DNA from: Protoeuglena noctilucae
Lineage: Eukaryota; Chlorophyta; Pedinophyceae; Marsupiomonadales; Marsupiomonadaceae
Reading direction: 5' to 3'
Assembly (NCBI GenBank): GCA_958009085.1
Contig: OY253675.1
Span: 1 to 64,000 of the forward strand
DNA length: 64,000 bases
Part shown: piece by piece, positions 12,676-22,336 of the stretch
Position numbering within the stretch: the stretch's first letter is position 1
Layout: each line of letters begins with the position of its first letter
Program-made: the position numbers and the translations under genes
Notes under the pieces: generated by a model
The model's database searches: none
What the model was told of the DNA's origin: nothing
Seen by the model: the letters and a program-made list of their open reading frames with translations, nothing else

Positions 12676-13793
12676 ATGAAGCCCCTGATGCGGCTTGCCG
12701 TGACCGTAGCGTGCGCACTGGCTCTCCATCGCCCGTTTTCCGGGCGCACGGGCGCGCCTAGCAATGTCGCCTGTCTGAACCTGCGGCTCTGCATCTGTGG
12801 CGCGATGGCGGCTCGCTGCGCCTTCGCGGTGGGCGCTTCGGCGCGTTCCTGTCGCAAGAGTGTCGCGCGCGTGGCGGTCGCGGCCCGCGCCGTCCTCATC
12901 GAGGGGCGCACCACCAACCCGTTCCAGACGAGCGATGCGAGGCTCTCCCTCGAGGGCGCCGACGGTTCCAGGCTCTCCGCGCAAGTCTTGACGGCAAAAA
13001 AGACGGTCCTGGTGTTCCTGCCTGTCTTTGGGACGCCGTTCGCGTGGGAGCGGGTCCGGGAGGTGGAGCTCGTGGCACCGCAGGCGCGTGCAGCGTCGCG
13101 GAGCGTCCGCCTGCGCATATGGCGTCGCTGCGTCAGTGCGGAAATGACACCGCGTTTTTCCTGCGCACAGCTTCGGGACGCCGGGTACGCAGTGCGCTAC
13201 GTGGGGGTCGGGAGTGCAGGCGACGCCCTCAAGTTCGCCGAGCGCATGCGCCTGCCAGAGGTGGGTGCAGAGGACTTCGCGCACTGTCCGGGTTGGGTGC
13301 TTCGGGCCCCATGGCTGGCTCGTGACGCGGACCTCGCTGCTTCCTCCCGCGCAGGAGGCGGTGCTGGGGGACCCGGACGCCGCCACCCACCGCGCCGTGG
13401 GCCTCACGATGGGCCCCCTGGACCACGCCCGCGGCCTTCTCGGCCTCCCTCGCGGTCTGCTGCAGACCAAGGACGGGCTGTCGTCCCTGGCGGACCGCTA
13501 CGTCCCCATCCCGCCCCCGTCGCCCGGGGCCTTGCTGCAGTGCGGGGGCGTCATGGTCTGCGAGGGCATCCACATGCGACTGCTGATGAGGGTGCGTGGC
13601 GCGCATAGACGACTGGGCGACGGGACTGGGGCTCGCGAGCTGTGCACAGCCCCCATCCACGCCCCTGCACCCGCAGGACGAGGGCATGGCGGACCGCGCC
13701 CCGCTGGGGGACCTGGTCGACGCCTGCTGCGGCACGCTCGCGGAGGCGCCGCCCGGGTTCGTCACCGCTGAGCGCCCGCTGCTGGGGCCATGA
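12676..13793 (+). CDS. Peroxiredoxin-like (AhpC/TSA, PRXL2-type) protein
   Basis: Four exons: 12676-13083, 13171-13260, 13355-13591, 13677-13793, giving 283 residues. A thioredoxin-fold core is visible: KTVLVFLPVFGTPFAWERV is the strand and helix carrying the usual redox site, then LRDAGYAVRYVGVG, AVLGDPDAATHRAVGL and GGVMVCEGIHMRLLM. There is no Cys-X-X-Cys in the expected loop (FGTPFAWE), so redox chemistry is uncertain. About 75 Ala/Arg/Ser-rich residues precede the core, which suggests an organelle leader; an ATG at 12804 is the alternative start. Intron 1 has a GC donor (GCGCGT at 13084), is 87 bases long and stop-free, so its retention would add 29 residues in frame. It lies only 116 bases downstream of the glycosyltransferase. 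Confidence 0.72.
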
Positions 13794-14865
13794 CGGCGAC
13801 GGCGGGGGGGGAAGACGACCGGGTGGACTGACTGGGATGAAACGATGAACCGTTGCTTGTGCCGCATGACCGACCGCGCTTTGATCCCGCCCACGGGTGT
13901 GCTCTGAAGAGCTCGACACTGCCGGCATGTTCGTTGAACAGGTCGGCCGTCGCTGTCAGCATGCGATTCGACGGGTGCGTCTGCCGAGTGGTCCAGGCGT
14001 TGCAGAAGCTTGGCGTCATGCTGCTGCACTCCCGCAGCAGCTTCATGCGGCCTGCCGCCGGCGGCAGGACTGTCGCAGCAGCGCGCTGGCAGGGGCGATG
14101 GCATGAAAGCGTCGATACGGTGGAACAGCGATTTGCGCCCGCCCCTAACGCCACCCCCTTGGTGGGGAGGCTGCCAGCGCGGAGGGCATCAATAACGCTC
14201 CAATAAGGCAACGTACGACAGGGTCCCTGCTACACCTGCTGCTTACCAGGTGAGAGCGGCTGTGACGCGTGCGTATGGCGACACCTCATGGACTGCATAA
14301 GGGCAGAAGGCTGACTTGCTGTGCATTTCGAGGCAGATGTCATCATGGAAAGGTGGGGTAGGCGTTCACGTCACACGCTGTTGCTGCGATGGGTGCGGGC
14401 GAGTTAGTCCAAAGGGACGCCTGGAACGGGCACGCACCGGCACCAGCGCTCCGGCGGTTGAATTCTTTACTAAGAATTACTGATGACAGTAATGACACGC
14501 GCACGGCGGCGTTAAGTCAACGCTGGCGGTCAACGCTGGCACCGCGAAAGTCAACGGTGGTGGTCAACGCTGGCGCCTATCGCCTCACGCGACGCCTGGA
14601 CGCCTCCCCCTAAGAAGGTCCCTAGCCAACGCTACCCATCGCCTCCACCGACGCCTGGACAAACGACAGCGTTTGTTGAAAAAAAGCCCGAACCGTTATG
14701 CCACCTCGTTCTCGTCGTCGTCGTAGTACCACAAAGGCTGAATAATCTTCTTTCCAGCATAAGCAGCTTGACACATGTTACATCCCGCGCGCCCGTGGTG
14801 TCCAGGGTCTATCGCCCGTTCAGACTGACTGACGCTTCAAAGGGCACACAGCTTAGGCCTCAGGC
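13794..14865. other. Intergenic, subtelomere-like stretch
   Basis: About 1.1 kb without a recognised gene. GC drops towards 14640-14860. It contains a cluster of 12-base repeats (14514-14660) and one short minus-strand frame (14776 to 14696, 26 codons plus stop, ending in an acidic DDDENEVA). Lower GC, small repeats and the TTAGGG array just beyond look subtelomeric. Confidence 0.5.
14514..14660. repeat. Short repeat cluster, GTCAACGCTGGC units
   Basis: The 12-mer GTCAACGCTGGC occurs three times, with variants GTCAACGGTGGT and GCCAACGCTACC. A second unit, close to CGACGCCTGGAC, occurs twice about 75 bases apart. No coding potential was recognised. Confidence 0.7.
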
Positions 14866-15045
14866 CTATTGCTCCCACACGGACGCCAGCAGGTCGAAGG
14901 CCTCCTCCCGTGCCGCCTCTGCATCCCTCTTGCTGGGCGCGTGCGACGCCCGCGCCGCCCAGTCCTTCCCCGTCTGGCCCACGGACTTGCGCAGGTTGTT
15001 CACGTTCTGCACCGCCCGCACGTAGCGCTCCGTGCCGACGCTCAG
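14866..15045 (-). CDS. Truncated C-terminal exon, possibly the last CPC1/SPEF2 exon
   Basis: On the minus strand an open frame of 59 residues runs straight out of the telomeric array to a TAG at 14866-14868. It starts VGTERYVRAVQNVNNLRKS and ends EEAFDLLASVWEQ. Composition and codon use match the genes around it. It has the same strand and order expected for the last exon of CPC1, whose upstream exons stop just beyond the gap. The sequence at its 5' edge is CCCTGAG, and no other AG exists in the array. Either the exon was cut by telomere addition, or it starts at that AG. It could instead belong to a different gene. Confidence 0.5.
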   Translation of the reverse strand: MSVGTERYVRAVQNVNNLRKSVGQTGKDWAARASHAPSKRDAEAAREEAFDLLASVWEQ

Positions 15046-15263
15046 GGTTAGGGTTAGGTAGGGTTAGGGTTAGGGTCAGGTTAGGTAGGGTTAGGTTAGG
15101 TTAGGTTTAGGGTTAGGGTTAGGGTTAGGGGTTAGGGTTAGGGTTAGGGTTATGGTTAGGGTAGGGTTAGGGTTAGGGTTAGGGTTAGGGTTAGGGTTAG
15201 GGTTAGGGTTAGGGTTAGGGTTAGGGTTAGGGTTAGGGTTAGGGTTAGGGTTAGGGTTAGGGT
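15044..15263 (+). repeat. TTAGGG telomeric array abutting an assembly gap
   Basis: About 220 bases of TTAGGG. The part next to the exon (15044-15172) is degenerate (TTAGGTAGGG, TTAGGTTAGG, TTTAGGG variants); the distal part is perfect TTAGGG up to the first N. The G-rich strand runs 5' to 3' rightward, as at a natural right-hand chromosome end. Nothing telomeric follows the gap. Confidence 0.95.
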
Positions 15264-15463
15264 NNNNNNNNNNNNNNNNNNNNNNNNNNNNNNNNNNNNN
15301 NNNNNNNNNNNNNNNNNNNNNNNNNNNNNNNNNNNNNNNNNNNNNNNNNNNNNNNNNNNNNNNNNNNNNNNNNNNNNNNNNNNNNNNNNNNNNNNNNNNN
15401 NNNNNNNNNNNNNNNNNNNNNNNNNNNNNNNNNNNNNNNNNNNNNNNNNNNNNNNNNNNNNNN
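15264..15463. other. Assembly gap, exactly 200 N
   Basis: Two hundred N. A round number suggests a scaffolding join rather than a sized gap. The array enters it from the left, and ordinary intron sequence leaves it on the right. Confidence 0.98.
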
Positions 15464-15482
15464 CCTCTCCCCCCTCCCCCTC

Positions 15483-15575
15483 ACCCATGTCGTAGAGTCA
15501 TGCACACAAACACACAACACCCCCACATCTCCCTCTCCCTCTCATCCCCCTCACCGGTGTCGTAGAGTCTCTTGG
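15483..15575 (-). repeat. Exon-edge echo: CPC1 exon 11 donor
   Basis: The end of exon 11 plus its donor (about 15550-15575) is repeated in the intron at 15483-15507. Both read ACTCTACGAC, then GGTGAGGG in the sense direction. The echo is in another frame. Confidence 0.8.
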
Positions 15576-18500
15576 CCTCGATGGCGATGAGCTCCTGGAA
15601 GAGCCCCACCGTGGCGCGCTCGTGGTCCGCCACGAACGACTCCGCCGCCACGGCCTTGCGCACCCGGTCCCCCTCGGCGTTCTTCGCGTCGCAGGCGTCC
15701 CACAGCTGGTCCCGCAGCCGGTCCACCACCTCCACCGCCTCCGCCCGCACCGACGGCTGCTGGGTGGAGGGGGCGCGCTGCCGCACCTCCGCCAGTGCCC
15801 TGTCCACCATCGCCTGGCGCTCGTCGGGGGCGTGGAGGAACTCTAAGAAGGCAGCGCGCTTCGACACCAGGTACTGGACGTGGTCGGCGCGCTCGCGTCT
15901 CATGCGCGCGAACAGGCCGTCCAGGGAGCGCAGGTACGCCCCCTCGGCCTCCTGCCACGCGGACCATGACGCGCGCGCAGACTCGCGGGGCAGACGCGAC
16001 GCGGAGAGGGAGGGGGCCTCGACGTTGTCGCCCAGAGTGCTGGCGCGGACCGACGGGGCCACGGACGCGGGGCGGCCGCTCCCCACGCGCTCCGGGGTCT
16101 CGGAGCGAGGCACCGCGGATCCCTCCACGCCCTCGCCGCTCCCCGGCGGCTCCGGGCTCTCCGGGGAAAGGTCGTCCGGGCTGCCGGCGTGGGCGGCCGC
16201 GCGCCTGGCCTGCCTTACGGCGCGCTCGGCGGCGGTGCGGGCGTCGGCTGCCTGCTCCGCGGCGTCGTGGGCGCGGGAGAGCAGGTCGCGGACCTGCGGG
16301 AAAGGGTGGGTGGGGGGTGCATTCATGTACAAGACTCGGGACGTGCAGTGCGCGGAGCCGTGCAAGCGGCGTGGGGCAGGGCGGCATGCCATCGCGGCAG
16401 CAAGCGTATGTACGATCATTCCATGTCATCGTCTTCTACCCCACCCACCCCGTCACCCCCTCTCCTCCCCCACCTTGTCCCTGGCAGCCTCGGCCGCCGC
16501 CCGCGCCTGCACCGACGCCTCCAGCCGCGCGTCCGGCCCCTGCCCCGCGGCCGCGTCCATCGCCGCACGCGCCGACTCCTCCGCGGCCCGCGCCTCCTCC
16601 GCCGCCTTCGCAGCGCGCATGGCCGCCTCCTCCGCCCTCCGCAGCGCCTCGGCACACGCCGCGCTGGCGTTGAGCCTCAGCAGCTCCTGCGCCGCGGCTT
16701 CCGGGGACTCCGCGGGGGGCTCCTTGTCTTTGTCCTTGTCCCCCTTGCCACCCTTCCCCTTGGTCGGCTTGGCCGCGTCCCCCGACAGCAACGCGAGCGC
16801 CTCCACCTCGGCACGCTTAGCGGCGAAGAGCTCCTGTGCCGCCGCCTGCGCCGCCGCCTGCGCCTCCTCGGCCCTCTGCGCCGCCGCGCGGACGTCCTCG
16901 AGGGTGCGGGACAGGTCTGGGGGGAGAGAAGGGGTGGGGGTGGTTGGGGTGGGTGAGGGTGCGACTAAGTTGAGCAGAGGAGCCAAGAGCGGCAGCTGAC
17001 CGGGCACAGATGGGGCGAACATTTGATTATTAACAAGAAGGACAACAAGGGTCAACAGCAAAGCGGTCAGACCCCGCATGGCGTGTCATGCGACTTGCAC
17101 CGCACCCCCCCACCGCCCTCACCCCGCGCGGCCGCCTTGACCTCCCCCGCGGCCTCCCTGGCCTCCTTGAGTCTCTCCACACAGCCACGACCTCTCTCTA
17201 ACGCCTCCTCGAGCGCACAGTCCCCGTCCACCTCGGCCAGCAGCCCCGGGAAGCGCGCTGCCCACTCCCGCACCGCGTTTGCATTTGCACGGAAGGACGC
17301 CACCCTCGCCGCGACGGCAGCGGCGTCGTTGCTGGGCCCCGGCACCCCCTCGAGCCTCGCGAGCAGCCCCGGCTCGGTGGTGGGGGGCGGGCATGTCTCT
17401 GCGTGGAACACGCGCCCCGTCTCTGGGTCCACGCGCCTGCCTGCCGCCCGGTGCACTGCCTCGGACTCAGAGGCGAGGGATAGGAAGAAGAGGCCGTCGA
17501 GACCGGAGACGTAGGCGGAGGGGTCCAAGGAGAGCTCCGACTCGGAGGGGGGGGCCAGGAACGACGCCGACTGCGCCAACTCTGCGGTGGGTGGGGGAGG
17601 GGGGTGTACAGGTGATGTATATGGGGGGAGTGAGTGGTAAAGAGTCACAGGTATCACAAAGTGTTGTTTGAGTGCTACAGTGTTGACATGTCTAACCCTA
17701 CCCGCATGGTGGGTGCGGGCAGGATTGTGTCAAGATGGTGTGTATCCCCGTCAGTGCAGGCATCTGCAATAGCACCCCTCCCCCGCCTTCATCCGCTCTC
17801 ACCCCTGAGCCTGTCCGCGTCGAGTCCCGTGAGCCCCTTCTCCAGCAGCTTGGCCTGCTTCAGCGTGCGAGGGAACCCATCCAGCACGAACCCGCTCGTC
17901 ACCACGGGCGGCGACCACGCGGCGTCCTTCCCCTTCTTGGGCTTGGCGTCTTTCTTGGCTGCCTTGGCTTTGTCCTCCTTCTCCTTCCCCTTCTTCCCCT
18001 TGTCGTCCTTCTTGCCCTTATCATCCTTCACCGTCTCCAACGTGGCAGCAGACGCCTCCTGGGGAGGAGAGGGGGTGGGTGAGGGGGTGGGTGTGGGTGT
18101 GGGTGTGGGTGAGAAGCAGTGCATGTGTATGGTAAGAGGTGAGTGGGGGGCGGGTGAGGAGTGGTGCACATGTGCATGGATGAGGCGAAGTGGGGCACGC
18201 GGCGACGCCATGCCAAGCGACGCATTGACAGCGACTCCTCTTTCGCTCACACTGTGCTTGTCCGCCTTCAACCTGTGATATGACCGCATCCCCAGCGCGT
18301 GCCTCACCCGTGCCAGCTTGGTCCCCAGCGCCGCGACCTCCATCACCACCAGCCGCACCGTCACGTCGTCCGGCACCTCCTCCCCCTCCGCCAGCAGGTC
18401 CAGGCACTTCTGCCCCAGGCGCACCTCCTCCGATGAGGGGTCCACGGATGCGGAGTCGTCGGACGCGGGCTCGGGGGGGGGCTGAGGGAGATATGGGAAC

Positions 18501-21466
18501 AAGAAGCGTGGATACGCGTAACATGCATGGATGCATGGCATCCATTGGTTGCCACGACAGGCGCAGGTCATGGATATGCATGACACCGTCGATCCAAGCC
18601 ATGCTTGCCGTCATGGCTGGCACAGGCGGCCTGTCAGCTGCATCAACTCCAACGACGTCCAAACATATCCCCTCACCGGCGCTGCCTTGTCGCCCTTGCC
18701 GGTCGCGGGAGCGGGTGCGGGTGCAGGTGCGTCGGCCGCGTCCGGGGGTGGCGGTGGCAGCCCCCTCTCCGCCGCCAGCACCCGCGCCTGCGCCTGGTCT
18801 GCCTTGCGCGCCAACGCGCACGCCCTCGCCACCAGGTCTTCCGGGCGTATCACCAGCAGGCCGTAGTCCTGGGCGAGTGAATTGGCGATGGTGGACTTGC
18901 CGGAGAAGGGGGCGCCCACCAGCGCCAGCTTCAGCGGAAGGGCTGGGGGGGAGGGGGGGTGGGGAAGGGATTGAATGAAATGTGCCAAGCATACCATGCG
19001 CCATGCGTTATTTGGTGTTGGATCAAATGTGCAATGCGCCATGCATGATGTCCAAGCACCCCATCTCCACCACCTGCCCGCCCTTTACAGAACTCAGCTC
19101 ACCCGACAGGTCCGGGAGGGTGGGCGCGACCTCGGGCGCCGTGGCGGCCTGCATGACGCGGAGCAGCGTCGACCCCAGCTCCGGGTTGCGAGGGACGCGG
19201 TCGTCGGGGGCCTCCTCCCGCGCCCACTCCCCCGCTCCGTGCAGGTAGTGCTCCACCCAGGGGGGCAGCACCCGCTTGGCCCCGCCCGCCCCCACCGCCA
19301 GCCCCATCGACGCGTCGTCGTCGCCCTGCCCCAGCGGGGCGGAGAGTCCCTCCATGCGCCCCTCCACGAACATGGCCACCCACTCGTGGTACTCCTTGCG
19401 GGGCACCAGCATGTCGGTGCTCTCTCGGAACGCGGCGCACCGCAGGGCCAGGGCGCTGGGGAAGGGGGGGAGGGGGTCGGGGTGGATGGAGTGAGAGGGT
19501 AGGACGGTGTGGTGAGGGGTTGGCAGGGTGTGGTTGTTGGGGTGAGGGGGTGTGGATGGAATGAGAGGGGCTACAATTAGGCAGTTGAGCGGTGCACACG
19601 GGTGATGAGCATTCTGCAACTACCCCTGTCACCACTCTCCCATCCCAGACCCTCTCCTCACCACAGCCCCTCCGCCATCTCCCTGCAGTCCACCTCGGCC
19701 CTCCTCCTCTCCTGCGCCAGTCTCTGCTGCCGCACCCTCTCCGCCTCCGCCAGCTCCTCGGCATGCAGGCGGTTGTGACGCGCACGCAGCTCCTTGACCG
19801 CCTGGGGGGTGGAGAGAGGGGGGAGTGACAATGAGTCGAGGCCAGCGACAGGGAGATTAGGAGAACGCAACTATGTAACACATGGGGCAGTGCCAGGTCA
19901 AGCATTACGGTACGTGTGTCTTCGGTCGTGCGTCACCTCACCTCCGCCCCCCACGCATGCACCCATGCCCCCCACACCCCCCGTCTCTCTCTCTCACCTG
20001 CACTTCCCTGGCGATGGCGTCCTCCCAGTCCCTCTCCCTCCTCTCCGTGTACTGCTCCTCCCGCAGGCGCCGGTTCTCCACCATCACCTCCCGCTCGCGC
20101 CTCACGCGCCACAGGCGCTCGGCCACCCGCTGCTCCTCCCGGCTCTGCCTCTCCAGTATCTGCATCAGACCCTCCAGCTGCGTCTTCCGGTCCATCTCGA
20201 GCTGGGCGCTCTCCTGCTCCACCACCATGCGACGCCGACGCGCCTCCCGCTCGCGCCGCACCAGCACGTCCTCGCGGCGGCGGGCGCGCAGGGTGCCCAT
20301 GTACGCGTCGCTCTGGAGCAGCAGGTCGCGGCGATCAGGCGCCAGCTGTCGCAGCGTGCGCATGTGGTCTAAGGGGGTGTCGCCCAAGGGAGGCAGCACC
20401 TCCTCCGGCTCGGCGCGCTCCCCCTCCCCGCCCAGCCGCTGCAGATTGGCTTCGAAATTGTCGATGCCGCGCGCCACGTCCCCCGACGCGTCCTCGTGCG
20501 CCCGCCGCGTCCGCTGCAGCGCCTGCTCCGCCATGGTCAGCTCCACCCGCAGCTCCTCCCTTTCCAGATGCCGGCGCTGGTCTAGCAGGCCCTTGTGCGT
20601 CGCCTGCGCCTCCTTGGATGCGCGGGACCGGTCCGCACGCATCGACTGCATCAGGCCGTGCCGCGTGGACCGGAAGTCCCTCTGCTGTGCCTCTTTCGCG
20701 TCGCGGTCGGCGCGTGTGCCAGACTCCACCGCGTGGTGCTGGCGGAGCTCCTCCTCGAAGAATCGCTCCATGTGGAGGGCCTCGAGGATCTTCTTAGGAT
20801 TGCCCACCTGGGAATGGGAGTTGAGAGGGGTGATGGCTCAGCAGTGGGGTGCGTGACGCGCATGCAGCTAACATGCGCCCACTGCCCCCTCGCCTTGGTG
20901 CGCATGATGTCCTCGAACATGACTGCCTTGGACCTCTCGTAGTGCTCCTTGGCTGAGCGGTGCGCCTGCTTCTCCAGCACCGCGAACGACGGCCGGGTCT
21001 CCACGCTTGTCCGCGTGGCGAAGCGCGTGCTGAGGCGGGAGGCGGCCATGTTCTTCTGCAGCTCGTCGACCTTGGCCTTCACCGTGTACAGCAGCCGCGC
21101 CGCCACCCCCTTCTCCTCCGTCATGATGCTGTTGGCCGCGCGGCTGTCCAGGCGAATGCCCAGCTTGGACAGCGACGCCTGGAGACGCGTGAAGTTGTTG
21201 ATGCGCGCGTCGGGGGTGCCGCTCGCGTCGAACTTGTCGAAGTCCGGCTGCATGTTCAGCAAAGCCATCACGCGGCCCAGCGTGTAGCCCGACGCCAGCT
21301 CCTGCGGACACACCATCGCACGCAAACGCTGATCGCGGCGGGCCGGAGGGACGAGGGGACGGGTAGCGTTGCGCAGCATCAACATCCTCCTCACCTCCTC
21401 GAAACTCTCGGCCCGGACATCGCAGCCGACGTCCTCCCGGAGCCACTTGCGCAGAAGCTCGGCCAT
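15555..21466 (-). CDS. CPC1: CPC1/SPEF2, central-pair flagellar protein with adenylate kinase domain
   Basis: Eleven exons: 21395-21466, 20894-21301, 19998-20807, 19662-19801, 19103-19455, 18677-18942, 18251-18481, 17803-18058, 17123-17581, 16474-16916, 15555-16293, at least 1,392 residues; the 3' end is lost at or beyond the gap. CPC1/SPEF2 sits on the axonemal central pair and is needed for normal beating. The N terminus (MAELLRKWLREDVG) is the calponin-homology-like SPEF2 domain. Next come Arg/Glu coiled coils, then an adenylate-kinase domain: P-loop GAPFSGKST, and after a Lys/Asp-rich insert GFVLDGFPRT. SPEF2 blocks LDPSAYVSGLDGLFFL and RRVDPETGRVFH follow. The last exon has DRLRDQLWDACDAKNAEGDR, as in SPEF2 homologues. 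Intron 2 has a GC donor. The ATG at 21466 is the first in frame. Confidence 0.87.
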
Positions 21467-22336
21467 GGCGGGCCCGCGCGCGCCGGACCCACGGCGGCGG
21501 GGCGCAAGTGCAGCGTCTGCCGAGCCCTCTTCTTACGACCTAAGCGCCTGGGGACGCGGATGGGGGAATGAGGGGGATGGGCGGGCGCCCGGGGGGCCGA
21601 CAGCGACGCAGGCGTGTGCATGTGTTTCCCGCGCCAGGTGGCGCGAGCATCTCGCATCGAGACAGGCCGGAGTCAGAATATGGTGGATGCCGACGCGCAC
21701 AGGTCTCTAGGACGGTTCGGAGGCGCAGCAAGCCACAGTCCCGCCTTCCACATGCCCACAGGTGCGCGGGGACGGGAGCGAGCGCCGCGCAGGCAAATGT
21801 CAGGCGTCCATCTCTAATGCCTCCAGAGTCATGTCAGGTGCGTCAACATGCATCAGCAAGGGGCCTTGAGGGGCAGGCCAACATCTCGTTGCGCAACCTG
21901 CGCACCCCTCATGCCCCGAGTCCGAACGCGGGGTCCTATTAGCCGGCCAGGCTCAAGAGGCTCACCTGCTGGGACCCTCGCAATCTCCGCGGCTGCTTCA
22001 GCCCTCTCCGCATGCGCGGGCTATCAATGATCACGAGGGGACGCTGCCACAGCAAACTGGCTAATTGACAAACACCACAATATTCTTGTTAGCCAGCGGG
22101 GGCAGGGGGCCCGCAAACGACTCGCTGCTCGGGCGAAGCTCAGTTCTGGCGGAAACAATTCGATCGTTCCAGGCGCTGAGGCATCGCGCCGCATTCGCAC
22201 TCGCTTCGTCAATCTCTGAATTGAGCGCCACGCCCTGCCACTTGGCTCGCACTGTGCTTGTAGACCCGCTCCAGATTTGCACCGCGTCCGAGGGGACAGG
22301 AGACATGTAGTTGGTTGGGCATACGAGTTCGATACC
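21467..22336. other. Intergenic, divergent CPC1/kinesin promoters
   Basis: About 870 bases between divergent starts. No exon or RNA gene recognised. A shared promoter is an inference only. Confidence 0.55.

Noticed and set aside
15152-15263. Open frame encoding repeated Gly-Leu
   Set aside because: It is a translation of the TTAGGG array with shared phase, not a gene.
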